From contig OZ038531.1 in assembly GCA_964036665.1 (NCBI GenBank), forward strand, positions 7,688,168-7,752,167: a stretch of 64,000 nt of DNA, read 5' to 3'. The notes below the pieces were generated by a model. It did no database searches. It was given only the letters and a program-made list of their open reading frames with translations, and was not told where the DNA came from. The position numbers and the translations under genes were made by a program. Source of the stretch: Gordius sp. MW1 (lineage: Eukaryota > Nematomorpha > Gordioida > Gordea > Gordiidae). How positions within the stretch are numbered: the first letter of the stretch is position 1; each line of letters opens with the position of its first letter. This document shows positions 25,401 through 35,448 of this stretch, one piece after another.

Positions 25401-27912
25401 TGTACAAACATAGACTCTACAACTCGAGTATCAATTTACACAATACAAGAAACAAAGGTAATCGTTTAAATTGTAAATTTAAAATTTGTTCAGAAACTAA
25501 TAAACGTACTATGAAAGAAGAATTTGAGGATACCAGAAGCTCCGAAACCTCATCCCTTTTTACCGAACAAGGTAAAACTTATATTAATTTGATATTAAAA
25601 TCACCATGCCATTTTAGACAACGACAGTTTACGGTCTGGCAGTCCTGGCTCATACAAGAAGAAAGTTGGTAAATCTCCTGTGCCTTCGAGTAGCGAGGAT
25701 TTAATGGACTACTTAACTCACACTTCCGAAGATATCCAAGATCTCCACAACTGTCTAAGGTTATTAAACATTTAGATAAACAAAATTTTAAGTTAAACGT
25801 ATGGACCTTAGGTGCGGCTAAATGGCCCCGTCTTGATTCATCAATTTACGGGTCGGTCTTTAAAACTATGTTGATTATATTTGCCTTGACATAACTATAG
25901 ATGCATAGGTATCGTTAAAAAGGACGACTTTATTTGACTGTCAAAAATAAATTAAATTTGAGATAGATAGGGAAAATTAAAATTCAATGGCCTAGGCTAA
26001 GTTGCTATAATTTATTTTAAAACTAATTCAGCTTAAACATGTTGTATGTTATAGACGCGATCGTAGAAGTCATGTTCAAGTCAAAGGGGTAGATGTCAGG
26101 AAGCAAATTAGAAACGAGGAAGGCAATAGGTTGAATGAAAATGTGAGATTTCAAAGGGAAATTGTAGTTGCTGAGCAATTCAAAGGCGATAAAGATGCCA
26201 TGTCCCTACCCTCACTGTCGAATAATAATAGTAGCAAAAAAGGTCAACACGAACGCCAACTCAGTTTACCAGATGGTGATTACAAAAGCAATCAACCCAG
26301 CATCAATTATTCACCAACATCGGTGTCGGAAAGGTGTCCGAGAAAACAATGTTACAAACGAGAAAATGCGGATGAAAAGATTCCCATGTCGGGAACTTAT
26401 GGACAGTTGAGGAAACATCGGGAATACGTTTCGACATACAGCAATGGACAAAGGGATAGCGGTTTTATCGAGCACACTACACCTGACGAGGGAGTTGATG
26501 GTTTGGATAGCACGATTTGTGCCCCTCAAGAACCTACCGTCTGCCATGGTTCAACTATAATAGATACTAATTTAACGTTATCGGTATCTCAACTTTTTGC
26601 TTCGATAGAAGAGGCCGAGGTGCGACAAAATAATAAGAGCACACGCGACAAATTAAACAGTAGTACGCCGTCTCAATCCATTAAGTATGAAACGGGCAAA
26701 TGTTCAAATTCATTCGATACTAAAGTTATTTCCGACCCAAGTAAACTCTATCCCAACTCTGACAGCGCGAGCATGAATCTGAGTTCCCAAGAGAGCCAAA
26801 TTCTAGAATTATCCACACGATCTCCTTATAAAATCTCACTCATTAATTCCACTCACGGTTTAGAGGGTAATCAAGAGAATGATGCCGAATCGTTAACTAT
26901 GTATGACAGCAATTCATTCATAGAAGACAATCATAAGTATGATTCGGTAACGTGGAAAAATAAATTGCACATGCTAAAAGATAAGTACAATAACATGGAC
27001 GATAATGAAGAAAATACAAAGTTAAATGAAAAGGTTGTCGAGAAGTCTTTCTTCGACTCTCTAGCCAAGGGTAATAATGGTACAACCCAAGATTTTTATA
27101 AGCAAGTTTTGCTGGATCGCGAAAGGCGAATAAAACCTGAAAGTAGCGATTCAACAAACACCAAAGCCAATGCGTCGAGGAATAGAAAATTGGAATTGGA
27201 GAAGAAGACCAAGGTAGGCAAACAGTCAATGAGCTCTAAAAAAGAGCCTATAAAAAGACCCACTTTTTCCAACGTCATCAGTAAAAATATACATAATAAT
27301 TCGTCGATACTGTACAACCACCCTTCGCAATCGATTCACGACCTCAACTCGAAAGATGAAAGAAAAAATGACAGAAAGGAGCAACTAAATAAAAAAGATT
27401 ACACGAATAAAAGTTTTAAGAAAGAGGTTGCTATCACCATAACGTTCGATAAAGTTGACAAGAGCAATTCCTTAATAAAATCAGTCAAGACCAAAGTAGG
27501 AAATTCATCGACTCGATATAGCGACCTTAACAGTGTTATAGCGGCCAAAAAGAATGGCAGTACTCCGTCTAATTTAAACTTGAGTAAACGAATCATAACT
27601 CGGGCACTGCCCAAGAGCTCTGATACAGCCGCATCCAACGATAGCCTATCAACTATAGCCTCAAATATGGGCAAATTAGCTGATCGAAATTCTAAGCCTC
27701 TATGTTTGAAGAGTAATGCCCAACTGAAAACGTTTGTAAATAATTCAAGTTTACTGAAGAAAAATGAGCCATTATTAAATCATCAAATGGATGTCAAAAA
27801 TAAAATTTCTATTCCTAATTCAACTATTAGGGTAGGCCCTCATAAATCTGTTAAAAGTAAATGTGGTGAAAATTATAGAAAATCGATACATTTACCCATA
27901 ACGGCAAAATAG
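8956..27912 (+). CDS. FHDC1: Formin of the FHDC1/INF2 type (19 exons)
   Basis: Formins nucleate and elongate actin filaments through the FH2 dimer; the FHDC1/INF2 class also acts on microtubules, Golgi or ER membranes. I traced exons at 8956-9031, 15921-16036, 21084-21246, 21516-21549, 21620-21764, 22161-23204, 23593-23654, 23708-23810, 23859-23944, 24412-24512, 24558-24628, 24671-24778, 24828-24898, 24938-25058, 25147-25311, 25361-25457, 25494-25571, 25618-25759 and 26055-27912. All junctions are GT-AG and phases agree (4641 bases, 1546 residues plus stop TAG). Order: DID/FH3 (about residues 1-260), FH1 (about 326-338), FH2 (about 436-845), long tail. From memory of the family, the FH2 resembles FHDC1 most and the N-terminal domain resembles INF2, as expected for a single invertebrate gene. 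The start is the least certain part. Confidence 0.88.
9694..9855. mobile_element. GGGCGTAGCC-family element in formin intron 1
   Basis: ATGGGCGTAGCCAGGATTGG to GACTACGCCCAT, with flanking GAGTTTTAAC (9684-9693) and GAGTTTTAAT (from 9856), a 9-of-10 target duplication. The insertion is in sense-neutral intronic DNA. Confidence 0.8.
13905..14020. other. GC-richer island in intron 1
   Basis: In strongly AT-rich surroundings this patch has CATCGCCGCCTCCACAG, CCACGAAGTTGCGTCGTCGC and similar CG-containing words. It could be an alternative promoter or exon, or a remnant of an inserted element. No frame with good splice sites supports coding. Confidence 0.25.
17776..18479. mobile_element. Non-autonomous hAT element with perfect 8-bp target duplication
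   Basis: It starts TAGAGACCTGCACGGG and ends TTTGCAGGCCTCTA. ACGCTACT lies directly at both flanks (17768-17775 and 18480-18487). Both ends carry arrays of CGGGTCGGGTTCGGGTTG. The AT-rich interior contains a tandem duplication of about 109 bp (18072 and 18181 starts, GAATCACGAAAGG). The 8-bp duplication and these ends place it in the hAT superfamily. No transposase. Confidence 0.88.
18072..18290. repeat. Two tandem copies of a 109-bp unit inside the hAT element
   Basis: Copies start at 18072 and 18181 and share AATCACGAAAGG, ATTAACAAAT, TTTATTATTG and AAAGATATAA blocks in the same order. Confidence 0.65.
18726..18861. mobile_element. GGGCGTAGCC-family element, C-run rich
   Basis: Left end ATAGGCGTAGCCAGG (one mismatch) and right end CCTGGCTACGCCCC. 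The interior has several runs of 8-13 C, and a 16-C run follows immediately downstream. Confidence 0.7.
18990..19336. mobile_element. Longer composite GGGCGTAGCC-family element
   Basis: The right end is TGCGTACGCCCAT. The left end is truncated at about GGTCAGGTTTTGAATTAG. Inside are repeated CTGAGAGCAAAAAAAA and AATTAGAGGGGG blocks, so it looks like several partial copies joined together or an internally amplified one. Confidence 0.55.
20112..20280. mobile_element. GGGCGTAGCC-family element
   Basis: ATGGGCGTAGCCAAG to GCTGGCTACGCCCAT with the internal GGCTGCCCCCCTCTAAATC block. Both termini are intact; flanks show no convincing duplication. Confidence 0.78.
22602..25457 (+). CDS. Formin FH1-FH2 coding block
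   Basis: FH1 is a single run of nine prolines (from about 22605), short for a formin, so profilin-actin recruitment may be modest. FH2 opens with [11 protein letters not shown], where the usual start is a Trp-containing K-x-x-W motif. It then shows [17 protein letters not shown] (exon 7), [18 protein letters not shown] (exons 11-12), LLHFVAQ (exon 12) and [17 protein letters not shown] (exon 15). These are the lasso/knob, core and coiled-coil segments expected, in order and without gaps, so the domain looks functional. The conserved Gly-Asn and the LSSLLK helix are present. Confidence 0.9.
23254..23259 (+). promoter_or_regulatory. AATAAA in formin intron 6
   Basis: A canonical poly(A) hexamer lies 50 bases into intron 6. 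Reading through the donor adds VQIFY and a stop, so a transcript ending here would encode DID plus FH1 without FH2. Usage is unknown. Confidence 0.25.
23282..23421. mobile_element. Short (140 bp) hAT-derived element
   Basis: TAGAGAACTGCATGGG to TTTGCAGTTATCTA. Flanks CTCTATGT and CTCTATGC match at 7 of 8 bases. It retains only the CGGGTTCGGGTTG end arrays of the 704-bp relative at 17776. Confidence 0.75.
24052..24207. mobile_element. GGGCGTAGCC-family element in formin intron 9
   Basis: ATGGGCGTAGCCAAGATTGG to CTGCGCCCAT (right end lost GCTA). It lies between exons 9 and 10 and does not disturb splice sites. Confidence 0.72.
24513..24557 (+). other. 45-base formin intron 10, in frame and stop-free
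   Basis: GTAAAC to TTATACACAG. Its length is divisible by three and it has no in-frame stop, so retention would insert 15 residues ([15 protein letters not shown]) before the GNFINS segment of FH2. Family alignment favours splicing. Confidence 0.6.
25494..27912 (+). CDS. Formin C-terminal tail, low complexity
   Basis: Exons 17-19 code about 690 residues after FH2, rich in Ser, Asn, Lys and Asp, with no folded domain I recognise. Most lies in one 1858-base exon ending at TAG (27910-27912). Around residues 908-932 a string beginning [12 protein letters not shown] and ending LRRDRR resembles the acidic-hydrophobic then basic layout of formin DAD tails. That is inference only. FHDC1-type tails are known to be long and to bind microtubules. 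Confidence 0.75.
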
Positions 27913-28681
27913 AAAAAAACATTTATCATTGCTATTTATCTAAAATTTTGCATTATACTTATTTGTATATCACTATGAATTTAGATTATTTTATAACAAA
28001 TATTAAATTTACGCATCTTGCATTTACGTTTTTATTTTATTAGGTGTATAAAGATTAATAATATAAAGAAACATGTATGGTGTTAGCTAGTTTTGGATAA
28101 ATCAATTTTAGATATACTGTGATTACTTATCCTTAATTAATTGCACTTTATAGGATTTAAGTAATGTTTTAAGCTATAAAAGTTTTGAGCTAATGTGTAA
28201 TTTGTTAATTGACAACTTAAAATTTCGTTAATATTTTTACTTGTTTGTAAATGCTATAATATGATTGTATTAGAATGCATGCGCAAGGCATTTCGTGAAA
28301 CATTATAGGCATAGAACAGACCGGGGCTAGTCGTAACCCGGGGTTACTTTTATCTTTCTAATTATTTTTTCTAATAATAATGATATTAAATCAAAATTTA
28401 AACCATAAGTGTATTTTTCCATAGGGTATAAGTAAAAAAATTTTTGTGTAAAAAAAATAAGATTTAAAATTTTTATAGAGAAAAAACGATTTTTTGGGGC
28501 TATTAGTAGCCTTGTCAAAATTTTATATTTTACACATAAAATTTTTTTGGCTGCATATTTCGGATAAATATAGGTTTTATCTTATAAAGGAATATTGTTT
28601 ATATAAAAACCGTTTAATGATTCAATTTTTATATGCAAACATCTTAAATTATTAATTGTTTATGAAAATAGGGGTCTGGGC
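27913..28681. other. Formin 3' flank, AT-rich
   Basis: This stretch should hold the 3' UTR. No AATAAA is seen directly after the stop; ATTAAA near 28002 is a possible poly(A) signal. At 28322 CCGGGGCTAGT begins a sequence whose inverse recurs at 34199-34209. Confidence 0.4.
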
Positions 28682-28964
28682 TAGAGGTCTGCATGGGCCG
28701 AAATTTTAAGTTCAGGCCCGACCCGCGCAAATACTATTTTTTGGCCCGAACCCGGCCCCCAAATAAACTTAAAAATTGCGCCGCATCAGGCCTGCACGAA
28801 TAAAAGCAAGTCTACGTTGTTACAAAATCATTATTTGTATAAAAACCATTTTGTATTGTTCAAAAAATAACTTAGCTGTAGCTTATAAAATGGATTTTAA
28901 TCAAAAATTATAATTTAATATTGTCATTTAGAAATAAAAGACTATCTATTTTCAAGCAATAATT

Positions 28965-29430
28965 TTGTTCTTCTCTGTTCTATAAGGTGACTTGCCTTAA
29001 TGAATGTGCGTTTACTCGTTGCACTGGTGGCTTGAATTGACAAAAACTGATGCTAATTTTGCTAAGTTTTCATAGCCTAAGTTGGTGTACTTTCCACCAT
29101 AAAAATACATCTAAGAAAGCATCTTCAGGTTTTAGATTTAATTTAAGATAAGTATCAGCTTCGTTAAAATCTTCAATCTTTTCCCTTTCATCATCCTCCC
29201 AAATGAAGATATCCATATATGCATCACCAATCGCTTAGTGTTGCACACCTGAGCTTGTTCATAGGTGGACGAATTATAAGAAGAGTCAAGATCTTCTTGC
29301 ATGAATATCTTTACCGTAATTTTTACGATTTTATCTTCGGGTAGCATTTTTAACGTGCGAAACTTAGGAACAAGAAAGGTTGATATTTTATGATAAATAT
29401 CGCTAATAAACTTTAAAATTAGCATAGTTT
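28965..29430 (-). pseudogene. Degraded hAT transposase, C-terminal part
   Basis: Minus-strand frames contain STFLVPKFRTLKML, resembling the FLDPRFK region of hAT transposases. Then come EADTYLKLN and WWKVHQ, the usual E-x-D-x-Y-L and WW segment. Finally ATSATSKRTFIKASHL corresponds to the ATSAxSER-x-F-S-x-A-G dimerisation block. The pieces are separated by stops and frame changes, so it is not functional. Confidence 0.75.
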
Positions 29431-30149
29431 AGGCTCTTGATTATAATTTATAGATCTCTAAGTAAACAGGATAATAATTACACATGGAAGATGGAAACAA
29501 ATTTAGGATGATTTTTAATTATGTGTTAAAGGGTAATTAATACTTTATAAAGTGTTAGTGTTTCATTTACTTCTAACTCGATACTTGTCTTTTATAAGGT
29601 GAAAGCATATCAATTAATAACTTTATGTTTTTTGGAAACGCCTTCAAGTTTTTCCTTCAAATTTTTGCCAGATAAGAAACTGAATATTTCATCATATATC
29701 TCATTCAAACTTTTAATATAATGATTTTTAAGTTCCACCCCATTTTATTTTAAAAAATAAAAAGTTTTTATCAGCAAGATAATAAGTGCATTTTTTTGTT
29801 TCTATATTATAACTAGCTGTGCCTGGCCAAGCGTTGCTTTGGCTTAGTTCTTATTTGGCTAAATAATTGGTATCTATCAATAGGGAATATATGAAAGAAT
29901 TTGGGTCAGCTTATTTATAGAAAATACTATAAGTGTAAGGGTATGTGGTTATGATTGACATTGTGCGAGTAACAATCGCTGCCATTTCTAAAGTATTGTA
30001 CCGCTGTTCAAGACTCATATCAGTGTTGAGTAAATCAGATCTACATCGATTTGGTTAACTCATAGAAAATGATTAATTTTAAAATTGGCAATGACAATGC
30101 AAAGATCCTATAGCAATCAAAATGCTTCATTATACATTGCGTCGCTGAA

Positions 30150-30365
30150 TGATAACGTTAGATCGTTTCACCTTGAAGGATGTCGATATGATCAGTCATT
30201 GAATCTTTGCTTATACCACAACGTTTGTGCTCGGTGTGGGAAACATGCAGTCAACACTATAGCGAATAGTAGACGAATTTGTGTTCCTGTACAGTTTAAT
30301 GCTGCTTCAGTAAGAATACTGTCCCGATGGTTGTCGTCTTCTAGCAAGCCTAATTCAGCATAACT
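30150..30365 (-). pseudogene. Helitron helicase-region remnant, copy 1
   Basis: Minus-strand translation gives QIRLLFAIVLTACFP and then AQTLW before a stop, followed by KDSMTDHIDIL. This resembles the conserved segment upstream of the Pif1-like helicase in Helitron RepHel proteins (LR-x-LFA...LW...). It is interrupted by stops. A second, more damaged copy lies at about 32935-33125. Confidence 0.55.
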
Positions 30366-30500
30366 TAAACTATCGATGTCTTCAGGAGGTATTTTGTCGA
30401 TGAACTAAATCAAATGTGAGCATTTTATAGTATCACTGTATGACGTCATAAAGTTGCCTATGTGACATTTTATTAAGTGTCAAAACGTATAAAACAAAAA

Positions 30501-30629
30501 AGGCGGCTGCCCCTATAAATGGAAAAACTCTTTTAAACTTAATAATGGCTAAATTATTGTCAAAAAATATTATCTTACCCCTCCCTAAATTATTATTTGT
30601 TCCCCTCAAATTCCCATGCAGGCGCCCAT
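30501..30629. mobile_element. Truncated GGGCGTAGCC-family fragment
   Basis: Only the GGCGGCTGCCCC to GGCGCCCAT right portion survives; the left TIR is absent. It is inserted within the Helitron. Confidence 0.5.
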
Positions 30630-30831
30630 GCTATATGGTGTTTTAAGGTAGAATCCTTGTGTATATAATTTTGTACATATGAATCTATTACTCTAAATAC
30701 ATTATTGTTCTTTTGTTCTTATTCCGTATTCTAATAAATACTATAAATTTGTCCTGCCAAAACTATCAGCATAACTCCGAACGCGCACTTGCTAATCGCG
30801 TGGATGCACGTTGCTGTAGGTAGTCCACGTC

Positions 30832-32114
30832 TAGAGACCTGCAAAATCGATTTTTTAAGGCCCGGCCCGGGCCCGGAATTAAAATGGGGAAATAGGCTCG
30901 GCCCGGGCCCATATTTTAGCTTCTTTAAAATCAAGGCCCGAGCCCGGCCCGGAATTTTGGTAAATGCAGAAACTTAATCAAACTTAATTTTGGTAAAAAT
31001 TTTTATTGAATAATAAAACGCACGTAAAAAATTATAAATGGATAAAAAATTATTTTGATGCAAAAAACACAGGCATCAAAAATTTCCGTGTTTTAGATTG
31101 TTCTCCGCTCTTCATAAATGCGGCCAGCTGACGAAAAACACCTCTCACTCGAGGCCAAATCAGGTGTCGAAAAAATCTTACAAACAAGAGGGCTAAGCGC
31201 TGGAAATGACCACTGTGGTCTTTAGACCAATCCGATAATTTTATTTTTTTTCTCATTGATCTTTAACTTGTTGGTGTCAACTTCATTTTCCTCTACCTCT
31301 TTCTTCATAGAAGATGTTTCATGCCATATCCATTCAACAAATTGGGCTATTGAGGATATGAGACATTTTTTGATTTTTGCAGGATTTTTAAGTTTTGTTA
31401 AAAGTGGCTTGCATAGGTTATTGTCCAATTTTTATTTTCCTGGACTTCTTTACAGCATTTATGTTTTTGGAGATGGGTGTTCCATATTAAGCATTATCAA
31501 AACTAACATAAATATTGCTTGATGAGTAGGAATTATAGGATAACACATTCTAGCAAATCTTACAAAAAACAAAATTTATTTTCTTATAATCTTTTCCATA
31601 CTTCACTCTTTTCTCTAATATTTTCTTTTCCTTTATAAAATTTTTTCTATTTTCAGCTATTAGCAGTAGATTTTTTTTGTCCCATACTTAATTGTTTGTA
31701 TATTAGAATAAGCGCGAAATGAATAAATGAGTGTTTAACAGATTCAATAAATTTTTTTTTTTTTTTTAATGATATCTTTTATTAAATGAAACTATATATA
31801 CTATAAAAATTATATGCGAGGTAAACATTCAAAAATTGCGATCGCGTTGAAATGACAAATTATAATTCCGATTTTTTGTTTTAAAAAAAAAGTTTCCCTT
31901 TTGTCAAGGGTATTGGCAGCTAAATTGTAATTTATTTTTTGAAATATTATAGATTCTTTTAAAAAAGACTACTTAGACTCTTTAAATTATTCCGGGCCGG
32001 GCGTATAATTTATAAATTAGGCCCGGCCCGGAATTTTAAAGCCTAAAAATGCTCGGGCCCGTCCGGGCCCGGGCTTTTCCGGGCCGGGCCTCGGGCCGCC
32101 CGTGCAGGTCTCTA
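30832..32114 (-). mobile_element. hAT element nested in the Helitron, perfect 8-bp target duplication
   Basis: TAGAGACCTGCAAAATCG to CCCGTGCAGGTCTCTA. TCCACGTC flanks both sides exactly (30824-30831 and 32115-32122). Ends are rich in GGCCCGGCCCGGGCCC. A damaged transposase lies on the minus strand. It is the youngest insertion of the nest by position. Confidence 0.9.
31060..31430 (-). pseudogene. Degraded hAT transposase in the nested element
   Basis: Minus-strand SSERCFSSAGRIYEERRTI (about 31100-31153) is the hallmark hAT C-terminal block (SER-x-FS-x-AG-x-I...R). It is followed by a stop where the family has Leu, then DACVFCIK where VFLK-N is expected. Upstream frames are shifted. Non-functional. 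Confidence 0.78.
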
Positions 32115-32280
32115 TCCACGTCACATGCAAGAATACATACAGGACGCTATGGATTTCGTACGCGAATACGAAAATCACCCTTACATGTAATCCAAAATGG
32201 CAGATTACATCGTAGTTATTACCAAGACAAAATGCAATACATCGTCATGACTTTACAGCTAGCCATCGTTTGGCCTTGTG

Positions 32281-32555
32281 CCTTATGGATTTTCATTGCG
32301 AATGCAATCTAATTGAAAATTTAATGCGTTTGAATTCAATCGGCACATATGTGGGAATCATAGGGATTCGTAACAGCAAACATGTTCACCTCGGGACTTG
32401 CCATTCCAAATGCTGGTGCGCCTTATTGATTGTCATTGCGAAGGCCAACCTAATTGGATATTTAATGCGTTTGAATTCAATCGGCACATATGTGGGAATT
32501 ATAGGGATTCGTGGCAGCATACATGTTCACCTCGGAACTTGCCATTCAAATATTT
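32281..32555. repeat. Two tandem 140-bp units inside the Helitron
   Basis: Copies start at 32281 and 32421 and share TTTAATGCGTTTGAATTC, CGGCACATATGTGGGAAT and CATGTTCACCTCGG with few differences. Confidence 0.75.
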
Positions 32556-33269
32556 TAAAGACACGGCCAATGTGATGCCATTCTTGTATCGTATCTCGGC
32601 AAGAATTATAGAAATGAGAAATGTTTTGCCAGTTCCACCTGATGCATCCAAAAAAAAGAAACCAATTGTCCTGCCGAAACTATCAGAATAATGCGGTCGT
32701 AAATGGTTTTTTGTTCATGAGTTAGTGGTGGGACATTGCGAGTAACAATCGCTGCTATTTCTAAAGTTTTGTACTGCAGTTTAAGACTCATATCAGTGTT
32801 GGGTAAACAGATGTACATCGATTTGGTTAACTCATACCAAAATTACTAATTTTAAAATTGGCAATGACAATGCAAAGATTCTATAGCTATCAAAATGCTT
32901 TATTATACATTGCATAACTGAATGATAACGTTAGATCGTTGCACCTCGAAGGATGTCGATATGACCAGTCATTGAATCTTTGCTTATACCACAACGTTTG
33001 TGCTCGGGGTGGGAAACATACAGTCAACTATAGCTAGTAGACGAATTTGTGTTTTTGTATAGTATAATGCTGCTTCATTAAGAATATTGTCCCGATGGTT
33101 GTCGTCTTCTAGCAAGCCTAATCATTTTTACACGCTAGATACTTTTGTCCATTTACTTTACATATATCGTGAAATGACAATGAGCCGGTGCCATTAACCA
33201 ACAACAGTTGCAGTTGAAAGAACTCAGTCTGCCTTGGATTCACTGTATATACACGACGGCGATGATCGA

Positions 33270-33445
33270 TCAAAATACCCACATGGGCCATGATTATTTT
33301 TGTACAATATTAAACAATAATTTATCAGTAGACGGATTTGGAATTTCGGCATAAATCAAACTATCGATGTCTTCAGCACGTATTTTATCGATGAACTAAA
33401 TCAAAATGTGAGCATGCGCTAATTCTCGCATTTGCCACTCATTCG
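33270..33445 (-). pseudogene. Helitron Rep-domain remnant
   Basis: The minus strand reads ELAHAHILI, stop, FIDKIRAEDIDSLIYAEIP, then after a frameshift NHGPCGYF. This is the Helitron-like N-terminal/Rep region: HAHIL...W...DKI...EDID...I.AEIP...HGPCG. At least one stop and one frameshift break it. Confidence 0.72.
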
Positions 33446-33858
33446 AATACATCCAGCAACGTGCGGGGCTAAATATTATTGCTGATATGTTAATAAATAG
33501 AATACTTCAGCCCTTTTTATATATGAAGATTATTTACATTGTTGCATTTTACAGTATCTCTGTATGACGTCATGAGGTTGCTTTTGATTGTCGTTTTATT
33601 AAACGGCATCACTTAGAGATTTCGAATATAGTTTAAAACCTTTTCTCAGACCTACCAAATATTCTCAGAAATTTTCTTAAAAATCGGTCCAGCCGTTTTG
33701 GAGGAGTTTAACACCAAACACCGTGACACGAGAATTTTATATATTAGATTATAGCAAAGTTAAAAAATTCAAATTTTTTCGCTTATCAAAGCCCAAGATC
33801 GGCCCGCTTTTTTATTGCTCTTTTTTAGGCCCGGCCCATACAGACCTCTAGTTTGGGC

Positions 33859-35221
33859 TAGTCGGGGAGGGGCTATTGCTAGCCATTTGCGTCTTACAAA
33901 TGAAAAGATTTAAAAAACAATAAATTTTGTTTAATAATAATCTAACTTAATGTAATTTGGAATATAAATAGACTATGTTTATACATCAGAAAACGACTAA
34001 AAGTTTTTTTCCATTGCTAAACCCGTCTTGTACTTAAGACATTGTCATCTTGACCCTTTTTTATTTGTTTATATAAAATACAATTATATTACATTTGCAT
34101 TTTCTATATTTTTTATAATGAAACAATCTTTTTATTGATTTGAGTTAGCATACACTAATAAGTAGTGAAAACGTTAGAGTTAATCTATCGGCGATAACTA
34201 GCCCCGGGCAAAATTTTTAGGATTTTTGTTTTCTTCACACTTAATTTGTGAGAAAACTATTACTAATTTCCCTCCAATTTTTCCTATAGTAAAAATACAC
34301 CTTAAAACTATATTCCAACAAAAGATGCGGAAAAATAATTTTAAGTTTTTTTTAAAACGTGATTTATTTTTTTATGGCTAAAGTAGCGCAGGTGTCTTTT
34401 ACCCTAGATAAGTTATGCAAAATTATACAAAGAGATATATATATAGTTGTCATTATAAATTTAAAATCCTAAAAACTGAGGCTAATCCCCTAGTATTTAA
34501 TATAATGAAAAACTGATAAAGACTAATGTATGCTAAATCAGGGTGTCTTTTGAAAAATATAGTCCGGGCGGTGTTTAAATTACGCAAGGGTATGAAGTAA
34601 ATTTTTTTTTTAATTTGCATAATACATGTCCGAATTTTTGGTTTAATTTTAGGAGAGGGGGTTAAATCTACCCTTCCTTTAAAAGAAAACTCTAGACTAA
34701 CTGAATATTGTGTTTAATTTGGTTACACCTTCCCGTCTTAACTCATATAAACAGGTAAATCGATTGATAATTTGAACCTTTTACAAATAAATTTATATTA
34801 GATTCGTTAAAAAGATCACCTAGCCCTAGAAATTATAGTATATTTATGCTTTTAAACTCCACTAAAATTGCAAATAGTGCAGTTTGAATTTTTAAAGTTA
34901 AGGATGCAGCTAAAAAGCTTGATGTCGATAAAGTTTCATGCTGTAAACAGAGGTGTGGGAAGATATTATAGAGGCAGATATTAAGTTTGGTGCACAAAAT
35001 CACCATAACACGATACTTTTGTCATCATAATATCTGAAACATAGTCTAGTCTTAGTTCAAATCACTCTTAAAGTTAGCTAATTCGGTCTCTTTTTAAAAA
35101 ATTAAAACTTTGACTCCCATGCTAGGGTAAAATCTAAGATACGAGCGTTTTGGACCTTATTGATATCCATATTAAGCATGATGTAATATTCTAAAAAAAT
35201 ACTATAACTATATATTCATAA
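33859..35221. other. AT-rich intergenic spacer
   Basis: No gene. ACTAGCCCCGGGC at 34199-34211 mirrors CCGGGGCTAGT at 28322, possibly the outer ends of a still older element. Confidence 0.35.
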
Positions 35222-35227
35222 TTTATT
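35222..35227 (-). promoter_or_regulatory. Possible poly(A) signal of the minus-strand gene
   Basis: On the minus strand AATAAA lies about 220 bases after the stop codon at 35449-35451, the first such hexamer downstream. The position is suitable, but there is no transcript evidence. Confidence 0.4.
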
Positions 35228-35448
35228 AAGCAATTACAAACTACATCTAGATGTATGATATATAAGCCAAAAGATAAATATAATATAATCACATGTGAAT
35301 CTAAGATAATACAATCACATACGATTTGATTGGTCAATGATTAAATACTATTTGATTGGTGTAATATAAATATGTATCCCATAGAATTTAATAATTTTTA
35401 AATTGAAAAAAGTAATTGTTAATTATGCATCTATGAAATCAATAAGTT

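Larger units (their letters stand above)
29813..33748 (-). mobile_element. Decayed Helitron (minus strand)
   Basis: On the minus strand the 5' end is TCTAATATATAAAATTCTCG preceded by A, and the 3' end is GGCACAGCTAG followed by T. This is the TC...CTAG structure and A/T target typical of Helitrons, which transpose by rolling circle. Rep and helicase remnants are present inside. The coding part is partly duplicated (29952-30420 resembles 32738-33400), and a hAT element is inserted at 30832. Confidence 0.78.
28682..33850 (-). mobile_element. Decayed hAT element, host of nested insertions
   Basis: It begins TAGAGGTCTGCATGGGCC and ends GGCCCATACAGACCTCTA. Flanks GTCTGGGC (28674-28681) and GTTTGGGC (33851-33858) agree at 7 of 8 bases. 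Remnants of the hAT transposase lie on the minus strand near 28.97-29.43 kb. Most of its 5.2 kb is a later Helitron insertion. Confidence 0.75.

Noticed and set aside
30085-30363. 92-codon + strand frame as a gene
   Set aside because: It is antisense to the Helitron helicase-region remnant, which explains the sequence better.
32049-32691. Overlapping + strand frames of about 87-101 codons
   Set aside because: They lie in hAT ends and a tandem-duplicated part of the Helitron on its antisense strand; no family resemblance.
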